Shown one piece after another: positions 24,276 through 32,377 of a stretch of 64,000 nucleotides of DNA. A program made the translations under genes and the position numbers. This stretch comes from an uncultured Flammeovirgaceae bacterium (GTDB taxonomy: Bacteria; Bacteroidota; Bacteroidia; Cytophagales; Cyclobacteriaceae): assembly GCA_937883755.1 (NCBI GenBank), contig CAKZYA010000057.1, positions 1-64,000 of the forward strand. The letters run 5' to 3'. Below the pieces are notes generated by a model that was not told the DNA's origin, ran no database searches, and saw nothing but the letters and a program-made list of their open reading frames with translations. Every line of letters begins with the position of its first letter. Positions within the stretch are counted from its first letter, which is position 1.

Positions 24276-26696
24276 TCATTCGCTCCTAAGTGATTTCACT
24301 GGGTTAGCTGAAGCTGCTTTGATGGATTGCCAGCTCACGGTAAGCCAGGCAATTAGTAGAGCGGATACTCCCGCCAGCACAAATATGCTAGGACTAATAG
24401 TAATTCGGAAAGCGAATCCCTTTAACCAAGAGTGCATAATGTAATAGGCCAAAGGAATAGCTAAGGCAAAAGCGATGAGAACTAACTTCGTAAAATCTTT
24501 AGACATGAGGAGTACTACACTAGCTACTGATGCTCCTAGTACTTTGCGGATACCGATTTCTTTGGTGCGCTGCTCAGCCATAAAGGCCGCTAAACCCAAT
24601 AAACCTAAGCAAGCTACTAAAATAGCTAAGCCAGTAAATACCGAGAAAACCTGTCCTAATCGCTGTTCAGCCCGGAACAACGCATCAAAATCTTCGTCCA
24701 GGAAACTATATTGGAAAGGTTCTTCAGAGGCATACTGACCCCAGAGGTCTTCGACAGTAGCAAGGGTAGCTGATACATCGCCTGGAGCAGTTCGCACTGA
24801 TATTTTACTTCCTTGAGTGGTGAGCATTAGTGCCAGAGGGCGAATATTGTTTCGTAGTGTCTCGAAGTTAAAATCTTTGAAAACACCTACTACCTTTAAA
24901 TCCAAATGTGAGCCATACTCGCCTCCACCGAAATACCGAATTTCTTCACTCAGTGGATCATCGAGTCCGAATTCTCGAACCGCAGCTTCATTAAGCAGTA
25001 CGGCCGCCGTATCCGTCGGAAAATCGCGGGATAAATTACGCCCTTCCAATAATTCAATCTTCATGGTGGGCAAATGATTGTAATCTACATTGTAGGTAGA
25101 AACTAAAATATCCTGCTCTTCCCCCTTCTTGCGAAAGATAGTCGTATTGTTCACCCCTGGAGGTACATTGTTAGAGATGGAAGCATCTATAATAGATGAT
25201 TGACTAGCTAAATCCTGCCGTAGAGCCTCCTGTTTCCCCTCATCGAGACGCCAAGCTCCATCAATGATGATCATATTTTCCTTTTCAAACCCTAAGTTCT
25301 TGGTGCGCGTGTACTCTAGCTGCTGATAGACCAATAGGGTACAGATGATGAGTGTAATAGAGATAAAGAACTGAAACACCACCAGGACATTTCGAACTCC
25401 ACTGCTCTTCATTCCCGCTTTCAATTTGCCCTTAAGTACTTCTACCGGACGGAATGAGGAAAGATAAAAGGCTGGGTAGCTACCAGCTATTAATCCTACC
25501 AATAGCATTAAGCCTAATAGGCTGAGTAAAAACCAGGGTTTGGCAAAGAGAGCCGAAGAAATTTCTTTACCCGCCAAATTATTGAAAGGAGAAAGTAGCA
25601 ACCATGCACTTACCAAAGCTAACACAGTAGCAATCAAACTGAGTAGTACCGATTCGCTCAAAAACTGACGAACCAGGTGAACTCGCATGGAGCCTAGCGT
25701 TTTACGTACTCCAACTTCTTTAGCTCGATTGGCCGAACGAGCAGTGGCCAGGTTCATGAAATTGATACAAGCTAACAGAATAATAAAGAAGCCAATAGCG
25801 GCAAAAATATAGATATAGGTGATATCACCATTAGGTTCCAGTTCGTCTTGTAGATCGGAGTACAAATGAATATCCAATAGTGGTTGCAGAAAATAGCCAT
25901 ATTTATTTCCCTGCTCGAAAAAATCTTCTAACGAAACTCCTAAGAACTGCTGAACTTCCGGCCCAACATATTTAGCTACTAACCCCGGTAACTTAGCCTC
26001 CAATGATTCAGATGAAGCTCCTTCATGCAAGAGTAAATAGGTTTGAAAACTATTGTTGAACCAGCCATCGTCGCGACTGTATTCTACTGCACTCATAGAA
26101 CGAAGCATGCTAAAATGAAAGTGAGAATTATCGGGCAGCTTTTCCAACACTCCTGTGATGGTATGCGGAGTTTTATCGCTACCCAATAATAAGGTTTTGC
26201 CCAAAGGTGGTTCATCACCAAAGTACTTACGGGCTACATCTTCGGGTATCACAATGCTCGTGGGGTCAACCAGTGCAGTAGCTGCATCGCCAGCGAGTAA
26301 CGAAAAGCTAAATACATCAAAGAAGGTTGAATCGGCCATATACACATCCTCCTCAGAAATAACGGTTTCGCCGTAGCGAACAACCTGATTTCCCCAATGG
26401 GTATAAATGCGGGTAGCATTCTCTACTTCAGGGAATTCTTCCACTGCGGTGTAGGCCAGTGGCGGAGTAGTATTGGTGGTAAATACTTCCTGATCAGCAA
26501 TTTTTCCGTTAAGTCCAACCCGGTAAATACGTTCGGCTTTCTCGTGGAAGGCATCATAACTAAGCTCGTGATGAACGTACAGCAGAATGAGTAAGCAACT
26601 AGCAATACCGATACTAAGTCCTAGAATATTGAGAAAGGTATACAGCTTGTGGTTAGTGAGGTTACGAAGCGCAATCTTCAGATAGTTCTTGATCAT
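24276..26696 (-). CDS. FtsX/MacB-type ABC transporter permease, first of tandem set
   Basis: An 806-residue permease with eight likely TM helices and two extracytoplasmic MacB-PCD domains. Order: N-terminal helix (LYTFLNILGLSIGIASCLLI), first periplasmic domain, FtsX block at about residues 285-425 (FFIILLACINFMNLATARSA then RAKEVGVRKTLGSMR), second periplasmic domain, and C-terminal FtsX block (FMAEQRTKEIGIRKVLGASV) ending ANPVKSLRSE. It belongs to a large Bacteroidota permease group usually encoded without its own ATPase. Expected to form an exporter or mechanotransmission pump; substrate unknown. It is nearest to the sulfatase. Confidence 0.9.
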   Translation of the reverse strand: MIKNYLKIALRNLTNHKLYTFLNILGLSIGIASCLLILLYVHHELSYDAFHEKAERIYRVGLNGKIADQEVFTTNTTPPLAYTAVEEFPEVENATRIYTHWGNQVVRYGETVISEEDVYMADSTFFDVFSFSLLAGDAATALVDPTSIVIPEDVARKYFGDEPPLGKTLLLGSDKTPHTITGVLEKLPDNSHFHFSMLRSMSAVEYSRDDGWFNNSFQTYLLLHEGASSESLEAKLPGLVAKYVGPEVQQFLGVSLEDFFEQGNKYGYFLQPLLDIHLYSDLQDELEPNGDITYIYIFAAIGFFIILLACINFMNLATARSANRAKEVGVRKTLGSMRVHLVRQFLSESVLLSLIATVLALVSAWLLLSPFNNLAGKEISSALFAKPWFLLSLLGLMLLVGLIAGSYPAFYLSSFRPVEVLKGKLKAGMKSSGVRNVLVVFQFFISITLIICTLLVYQQLEYTRTKNLGFEKENMIIIDGAWRLDEGKQEALRQDLASQSSIIDASISNNVPPGVNNTTIFRKKGEEQDILVSTYNVDYNHLPTMKIELLEGRNLSRDFPTDTAAVLLNEAAVREFGLDDPLSEEIRYFGGGEYGSHLDLKVVGVFKDFNFETLRNNIRPLALMLTTQGSKISVRTAPGDVSATLATVEDLWGQYASEEPFQYSFLDEDFDALFRAEQRLGQVFSVFTGLAILVACLGLLGLAAFMAEQRTKEIGIRKVLGASVASVVLLMSKDFTKLVLIAFALAIPLAYYIMHSWLKGFAFRITISPSIFVLAGVSALLIAWLTVSWQSIKAASANPVKSLRSE

Positions 26697-26908
26697 AGCA
26701 TGAGGGTTAGAAGGTGCAAGGTGAAGGATATGTGGAGTTAAGGATATCTATCTTCTATCGTTTACCGATAATTATTTATTTCGCCTGTTACCTGTTAGAT
26801 GCCAATCATCAAAAAAGGTTGCATGGGTAAGGGGTTGATTACAACAGATTTATCGAGCCGGAGGTAGAAAGTTTGGTATTAACCCCTAGCCCCGTGCTCC
26901 CTGCTAGT

Positions 26909-29305
26909 TTATTCGCTCCTTAGTGCGTCTACCGGATTGGCTAGAGCCGCTCGGGTAGTTTGAAAGCTGACCGTCACTAGAGCTACCAGTAGCGATAAGA
27001 ATCCGGCGAAAATAAATACCCACCAACCGATGCTAATACGGAAGGCAAAACCCTCCAACCAGCCTTGTAACAGATAGTAGGTAACTGGTACAGAAATCAA
27101 AAAAGCAATCAGAATGAGACTGATGAAATTTTTGGACAGTACAGCCAGCAGTTGAACCAGCGATGCACCTAGCACTTTCCGAATTCCAATTTCTTTAGTT
27201 CGCTGTTCCGTTGCGATGGAAGCTAGTCCAAACAAACCTAAGCAAGCAATGATGATAGCTAGACCGGCAATTACCGATACTACTTTGCTCATTTGTTCGT
27301 CGGTCTGATACAATTCTTCAAAGTGTTCATCCAGGAAGGAATACTCAAAGGGGCGGTTAGGAACTAGCGTTTCCCAGGTGCTTTGTACAGCAGTAATGGT
27401 TTCGGTAAGATTATCGGGGCTTACTTTTACCGAAAGTTCGCTGAATCCCCATTCAGGGTGTACGTGGATGGCTAGCGTATTCACGGAATGGTGAAGGGAG
27501 TTGTAGTTGAAGTCATGCGTGATGCCTACAATCGTGCCTAGCGTATCATTATCATACCAGCCAAAACCAAACTGCGCTCCAACCGGATCTTCTAGCCCTA
27601 GCTCCTTAGCTAAGGATTCGTTAATAATAAAACTAAAGCCAGCATCATCAGCGTATTCGCGAGAGAAAGAACGCCCCTCCTTCATTTGAATGCCGTACAC
27701 ATCCAGATAATCGTAGTCGACATTTACCTGAGAGATGGTGAGTTCGTGTATTGATGTATCAGTTTTGACTTTTCCTCCGGTTTGGTGAAAATTGTTACCA
27801 ATCCGTTGGCCAGAGGCGGTTACTCCTGCTACTCCAGGATGAGTGAGCAATTCGTTACGGAGCGTTTCGTACTGCTCGTTGGCTTCATTGCTCATCGGAA
27901 TTAGCATCATCTGCTCCTTGTTAAAGCCAATGTCTTTGCTTTTCATAAAATTGAGTTGCTGCGTAGCCAGTACCGTACCCACAATCAGTGCAATGGCAGT
28001 CGCAAATTGTACCACTACCAAACCACTTCTCAATAGCGACTTCTGATTCAAGCTCTCCAGTTTTCCTTTTAGCACTTTAGCTGGTTGGAAGGAGGATAGA
28101 AACAGGGCAGGATACGAGCCGGATAACACTCCTACCAAACAAGCCACAATCAGTACTCCCACTATTACCTCGATATGATCGAAGATCGTCAGCAGCGATA
28201 GTGAGCGATTAGAGATAGCATTGAGATAAGGAATGAAGGCAGCGGCAATTAGCAGTGATAATACCAGAGCAATTAATGTTAGTAGCACTGACTCACCTAA
28301 GAATTGCCCGACCAACTGTTGCTTCAAGGCTCCAATGGATTTGCGGATACCAACTTCTTTAGAACGGGTAGTAGAACGAGCTACCGAGAGGTTCATAAAA
28401 TTGATACCGGCGATGATGAGCACAAAGAAAGCTAGAATAGAAAATGTCTTGATATACGAGCCATCAAATTTACGGTAGTTCTGGTAATCATGCTCAATAT
28501 CCATTGATCCCAAGTGTACATCGGATAGCTGCTGAAGAAAAAGGGTATAGTAGGTAGTAGCTTCTTCACTCATGTGTGATTCCAGAAACTTAGGAAACTT
28601 GCTCTCCAGCTGCTCAATATCAGTTTGTGGAGCCAATACTAAATAAGTTACCATAAAATTACTTCCCCACTGATCGTTGAACTCAGGTCGCTCTTGTGTG
28701 ACAGTATTGATAGAAATCAAGGCTTCATACTGCAAATGAGAGTTTTCAGGCACATCAGCTAGTACTCCGGTGACTGCGTAATTATCATCGCCAATCACAA
28801 GTTGCTTACCTAATGCATCTTTTCCTCTAAAAAACTTCTGTGCAGTAGTTTCAGTAAGTACGATGCTGTTGGGTTTATCGAGTACGGTACTCGGGTCACC
28901 TTGTAGTAACGCAAAATCAAAGATTTCCAGAAAGGTGGAATCTACTACGGCCGTACGATCAATAACCAGTTGTAAATCTTCTCGCTCATACAATAGGTCA
29001 CCCCAGATCCAGAAACGGGTAAAATTGGTAATCTCAGGCATATCGTTGAGCAGATTGGGACCCATACCCGGCATAGACAGAGCCACGTTCTGTGGGCTCA
29101 TTCCTGGGAACGACTGAACCTCGTCGAGTCGATAAATCTGTCCCTTCTGCTGATGAAAAGCATCAAAGCTTAGCTCATCCGAGATAAAAAGAAAAATAAC
29201 CAGACAGGCCGCCATCCCAATCGCCAGACTCAGCACATTGATGAAGGAGTATACTTTGTAACGGCGAAGGTTGCGTAACGCAATTTTGAGATAATTTCTC
29301 AACAT
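26909..29305 (-). CDS. FtsX/MacB-type ABC transporter permease, second of tandem set
   Basis: A 798-residue paralogue of its two neighbours with the same layout: MLRNYLKIALRNLRRYKVYS and the first TM helix, MacB-PCD domain, FtsX block (INFMNLSVARSTTRSKEVGI), a second periplasmic part and the C-terminal FtsX block (ASIATEQRTKEIGIRKVLGA) ending ANPVDALRSE. Its start codon (ATG on the minus strand, bases 29303-29305) overlaps the outer end of the inverted repeat bounding the S23-like element. No ATPase gene is adjacent. A 212-base gap separates it from the preceding permease and shows no clear structure beyond short C-rich words at its end. Confidence 0.9.
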   Translation of the reverse strand: MLRNYLKIALRNLRRYKVYSFINVLSLAIGMAACLVIFLFISDELSFDAFHQQKGQIYRLDEVQSFPGMSPQNVALSMPGMGPNLLNDMPEITNFTRFWIWGDLLYEREDLQLVIDRTAVVDSTFLEIFDFALLQGDPSTVLDKPNSIVLTETTAQKFFRGKDALGKQLVIGDDNYAVTGVLADVPENSHLQYEALISINTVTQERPEFNDQWGSNFMVTYLVLAPQTDIEQLESKFPKFLESHMSEEATTYYTLFLQQLSDVHLGSMDIEHDYQNYRKFDGSYIKTFSILAFFVLIIAGINFMNLSVARSTTRSKEVGIRKSIGALKQQLVGQFLGESVLLTLIALVLSLLIAAAFIPYLNAISNRSLSLLTIFDHIEVIVGVLIVACLVGVLSGSYPALFLSSFQPAKVLKGKLESLNQKSLLRSGLVVVQFATAIALIVGTVLATQQLNFMKSKDIGFNKEQMMLIPMSNEANEQYETLRNELLTHPGVAGVTASGQRIGNNFHQTGGKVKTDTSIHELTISQVNVDYDYLDVYGIQMKEGRSFSREYADDAGFSFIINESLAKELGLEDPVGAQFGFGWYDNDTLGTIVGITHDFNYNSLHHSVNTLAIHVHPEWGFSELSVKVSPDNLTETITAVQSTWETLVPNRPFEYSFLDEHFEELYQTDEQMSKVVSVIAGLAIIIACLGLFGLASIATEQRTKEIGIRKVLGASLVQLLAVLSKNFISLILIAFLISVPVTYYLLQGWLEGFAFRISIGWWVFIFAGFLSLLVALVTVSFQTTRAALANPVDALRSE

Positions 29306-29808
29306 AATGATTGATGACTAGTGAGTAATGAATAATGATGAATTGATGGTAGTGATGAGAGGTAAGGCACAAATCTTGAAAGTAGATTATACCTACTATG
29401 AGCAGGAAAAAGAATATTATTAAAGAAAAGTCGTATGGCTTTGCACTTCGGATAATAACGCTTTATAAGCTGCTTACTAAAGAGAGAAAAGAATACGTGC
29501 TCTCTAAGCAGATATTGCGGAGTGGCACCTCTATTGGAGCAAACGTTACTGAAGCCGATGCGGCTATCTCCAAAGCTGAGTTTTCGGCCAAGATGTCCGT
29601 AGCATATAAAGAAGCAATGGAAACTGGCTATTGGTTGAACCTTTTGCACGACAGTAAATTTATTAGCTCAACAGAGTTTGACGATCTGAATGAAGAATGT
29701 ACGTCTATCTGTAAAATACTTTTCTCTATTCTCAAATCTTCTGGCAGAATTAATAGATAATGATTGATGAATAATGCCCTTCATTAATCACTAGTCATTA
29801 ATCATTAT
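29304..29808. mobile_element. candidate S23-like element bounded by 21-bp inverted repeats
   Basis: The outer ends are near-identical inverted repeats, 20 of 21 bases (29304-29324 beginning ATAATGATTGATGACTAG, and 29788-29808 as its complement). Between them lies the four-helix-bundle ORF on the strand opposite to the flanking permeases. A further exact copy of ATAATGATTGATGA occurs at 29757-29770. The repeat ends provide the start region of one permease and the stop codon of the next, so insertion there is plausible. Mobility is inference from structure only. Confidence 0.45.
29398..29760 (+). CDS. four-helix-bundle protein, 23S rRNA intervening-sequence (S23) type
   Basis: A 120-residue all-helical protein of the four helix bundle family TIGR02436/S23, named for ORFs found in intervening sequences of 23S rRNA genes. 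Typical blocks: SYGFALRIITLYKLLTKERK, LSKQILRSGTSIGANVTEAD, AISKAEFSAKMSVAYKEAME and TGYWLNLLHDS. The function is unknown; an RNA-binding basic surface and relationship to the Avd accessory protein of diversity-generating retroelements have been proposed for the family. It is transcribed against the permease array and lies inside a pair of inverted repeats; its stop codon overlaps a repeat copy. Confidence 0.9.
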   Translation: MSRKKNIIKEKSYGFALRIITLYKLLTKERKEYVLSKQILRSGTSIGANVTEADAAISKAEFSAKMSVAYKEAMETGYWLNLLHDSKFISSTEFDDLNEECTSICKILFSILKSSGRINR

Positions 29809-32255
29809 TCATTCCTAAGTGAGTCTACCGGGTTAGCGGTGGCGGCTCGGAGTGATTTATAGCCTACAGTCACTAAAGCAATTAGCATAGAAGCGACTAG
29901 GGCTAGAACGAAGTAGCCAATGCCGAGCGGAATTTTGTACACGAATGTCTCCAACCAGGCTTGCATAGCGAAGTAGCCAAGCGGTGCGGCGATGACAAAG
30001 GCTAATAATACTAACCAGGCAAACTCCTTCGTGAAGAGGTAGAGAATATGGCTGACCGTTGCACCTAATGTTTTACGTACTCCAATCTCCTTACGCCGCT
30101 GTAAAGCCAGATATGACACCAATCCGTATAGTCCCAGGCAGCCGATGATAATAGAGAGGAAAGCAAATAAGCGGAAGCCTTGATACATCACATCCTCAAT
30201 CACGTAGAAAGCGCCGTACTCAAAATATTCATCTAATGACATGGCTGAGTAATAGTAGTCTGGATATATTTCTTTCCAGCTTTCTTCTACAGCGGTGAGT
30301 TGTTGTACGGGCTGAGGAGTTGCCATCTTTACCGCTGCCATCCATACACTTTCACCTTGGCTATGGAGCATTACGGGGTGGATTTCATCCTGAAGGGGAG
30401 CATTGAAAAAATCTTCTACCACACCGATAATAGTGGCTTTTTGTTCACCGTAAGTAATCATGGTTTCACCAATAGCATCTTCAATATTAGTGAAACCTAG
30501 TTTGGTAACGGCTTTTTTATTGAGCAATACATTGTATTCGTCTGAAGAATCAGCAGGCAATACCCGATCTTCTTCCCTCAGATTACGTCCGGCTACCAAC
30601 TCTATATCAAATACTGATAAGTACTGTGGGTCAACTCGTTTTCTCTCGATACCAAATCGTTGATCTTCTCCCTGCGCCGGATTGCGAATACCGGTCCAAC
30701 TATTACTACCCGACATGGGTGGGCCAGTACAGAAAGACACATCGGTTACGGCCGCTTGAGCAACAATTTTGTCGCGGAAAGTATCCAGATTTTGCTCTTC
30801 TTTTTGAGGGATAAACACCACGGCAATATCATCGGTGGCAAACCCCAAATCACTTTCTCGCACGAAGCTCATCTGACTGGATACTACAATAGTACCGATT
30901 ATCAGTAATTGAGAAATGACGAATTGAGTAACTACTAGGGTTTTACGAAGCGAAAACTTCCCGGCGAACCCGGTATTCTTAGCAGTCATTGATTGCTTAA
31001 GTGCCTCAGTTGGCTTGAAGCCGGCTAAGATACGAGCTGGATAATAGCCCGCTAGTAGTGTAACCATGAGAACCAACCCCACCAAAAAATAAATAACACT
31101 AGCATCTAACGCCAAGCCGTAGTCTAATACTACTAGCAAAAACTGATTAAATGCATCAGCAAATTCCCCGGCTATTACCACTGCTAGCAAGGAAGCCACT
31201 GCCGCAATAATAAAGGTCTCTCCCATAAACTGGAGCACTATCTGCCTCTTACGGCTGCCCAATGCTTTGCGGATACCAATCTCCTTTGCCCGCTTCACCG
31301 ACTGGGCAGTTGATAGATTAATAAAGTTAATACAAGCGGTAAGCAATACAATAATCGCCATAGTAACGAAGGCGATAATAAGGATACTTGGAGTAGCGTA
31401 CATGGTTCCTCCGTAGCGTTCGTCGGTATGCACTTCAGGCAAGGGCTGGAGATGATAGCTACGACGAGCAGCTCTATCTTCGGTATAATTTTTTTCTACT
31501 AGCATTCCCAAACGATTCTCCAGTTCTGTAGGATCATACCCTTTAGGTAGCGTAACAAAAGTAGCCCAATCAGAACTCCCTTGATTCCAATCGTAGATCC
31601 AATTATCGTTACGTTGAATGTAGTCTTGCATGGACATCAGCATTCGGAACGTCACGTTGGTATTGCGAGGCGCATCTTCCAGTATGCCGCTAATCTGGTA
31701 AGGACGCTGCTCTATGACGATGGTCTGACCTAGTAGCTGCTGATAATCTTCTTTTACCTCTTTTCCAAAGAACTTATCAGCCAGTTCTTGGGTAAGAACT
31801 ACTTCGTCCGGTTTACTAAGTAGGCCTGTCGGCTGTCCAGCTAGTAACTTATAATCAAAAGTCTGTAAGAAGTATTCATCTACGTATACTGCGTTATCTT
31901 CCTCAAATATTGCTGGGGTACCACTTTCTTTATCTACTTTCACATTAACATTCTGCCCCATCACTACCCGAGTAGCTGACTCTATCTCAGCAAACTCGTC
32001 CTGGAAAGATTCAGCCATTGGAAATGGAACGCCTCCGTTATAGCTAATACCATTCTCTCCTTTGTACTGACTAACTACACGAAAGGTACGGTCGGCTTTC
32101 TCGTGCCAAGTATCAAAGCTATGTTCATGTTTGATGAAGGCATAAATGAAGATACAGCAAGCTAGGCTGAGCGTGAGACCTAGAATGTTGATGACGGTGC
32201 TGAACGAGTTACGGCGGAAATTCCGCAGGGTGGTGATGAGGTAGTTCTTAAACAT
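29805..32255 (-). CDS. FtsX/MacB-type ABC transporter permease, third of tandem set
   Basis: An 816-residue paralogue with the conserved plan: MFKNYLITTLRNFRRNSFST then TM1, MacB-PCD domain, FtsX block (FINLSTAQSVKRAKEIGIRK), second periplasmic region and C-terminal FtsX block (YLALQRRKEIGVRKTLGATV) ending ANPVDSLRNE. It is more divergent than the others in the periplasmic domains, which suggests separate function rather than recent duplication. Its stop codon lies in the right inverted repeat of the S23-like element. Confidence 0.9.
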   Translation of the reverse strand: MFKNYLITTLRNFRRNSFSTVINILGLTLSLACCIFIYAFIKHEHSFDTWHEKADRTFRVVSQYKGENGISYNGGVPFPMAESFQDEFAEIESATRVVMGQNVNVKVDKESGTPAIFEEDNAVYVDEYFLQTFDYKLLAGQPTGLLSKPDEVVLTQELADKFFGKEVKEDYQQLLGQTIVIEQRPYQISGILEDAPRNTNVTFRMLMSMQDYIQRNDNWIYDWNQGSSDWATFVTLPKGYDPTELENRLGMLVEKNYTEDRAARRSYHLQPLPEVHTDERYGGTMYATPSILIIAFVTMAIIVLLTACINFINLSTAQSVKRAKEIGIRKALGSRKRQIVLQFMGETFIIAAVASLLAVVIAGEFADAFNQFLLVVLDYGLALDASVIYFLVGLVLMVTLLAGYYPARILAGFKPTEALKQSMTAKNTGFAGKFSLRKTLVVTQFVISQLLIIGTIVVSSQMSFVRESDLGFATDDIAVVFIPQKEEQNLDTFRDKIVAQAAVTDVSFCTGPPMSGSNSWTGIRNPAQGEDQRFGIERKRVDPQYLSVFDIELVAGRNLREEDRVLPADSSDEYNVLLNKKAVTKLGFTNIEDAIGETMITYGEQKATIIGVVEDFFNAPLQDEIHPVMLHSQGESVWMAAVKMATPQPVQQLTAVEESWKEIYPDYYYSAMSLDEYFEYGAFYVIEDVMYQGFRLFAFLSIIIGCLGLYGLVSYLALQRRKEIGVRKTLGATVSHILYLFTKEFAWLVLLAFVIAAPLGYFAMQAWLETFVYKIPLGIGYFVLALVASMLIALVTVGYKSLRAATANPVDSLRNE

Positions 32256-32267
32256 AGTTTATTCAAT

Positions 32268-32372
32268 TAGCAGGGGCTGCCCCGCAGAGAACAATGTACA
32301 ATGTGCAGTTGAGAGGATTATAAAAATTGTTCACTACACATTGCTAACTGCGCCCGGTGCCCGGTTCATTGT
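32268..32372. repeat. intergenic word-like repeat tract (ACAATGT/ACACATTGC type)
   Basis: Between two permease genes, words such as AACAATGTACAATGTGCAGTT and the roughly complementary TTGTTCACTACACATTGCTA, AACTGCG, then GCCCGGTGCCCGGTTCATTG form an imperfect long hairpin. There is no coding potential. It resembles the other tracts of this window in style (reiterated short words in inverted arrangement) but not in sequence. Confidence 0.4.
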
Positions 32373-32377
32373 GAAAA

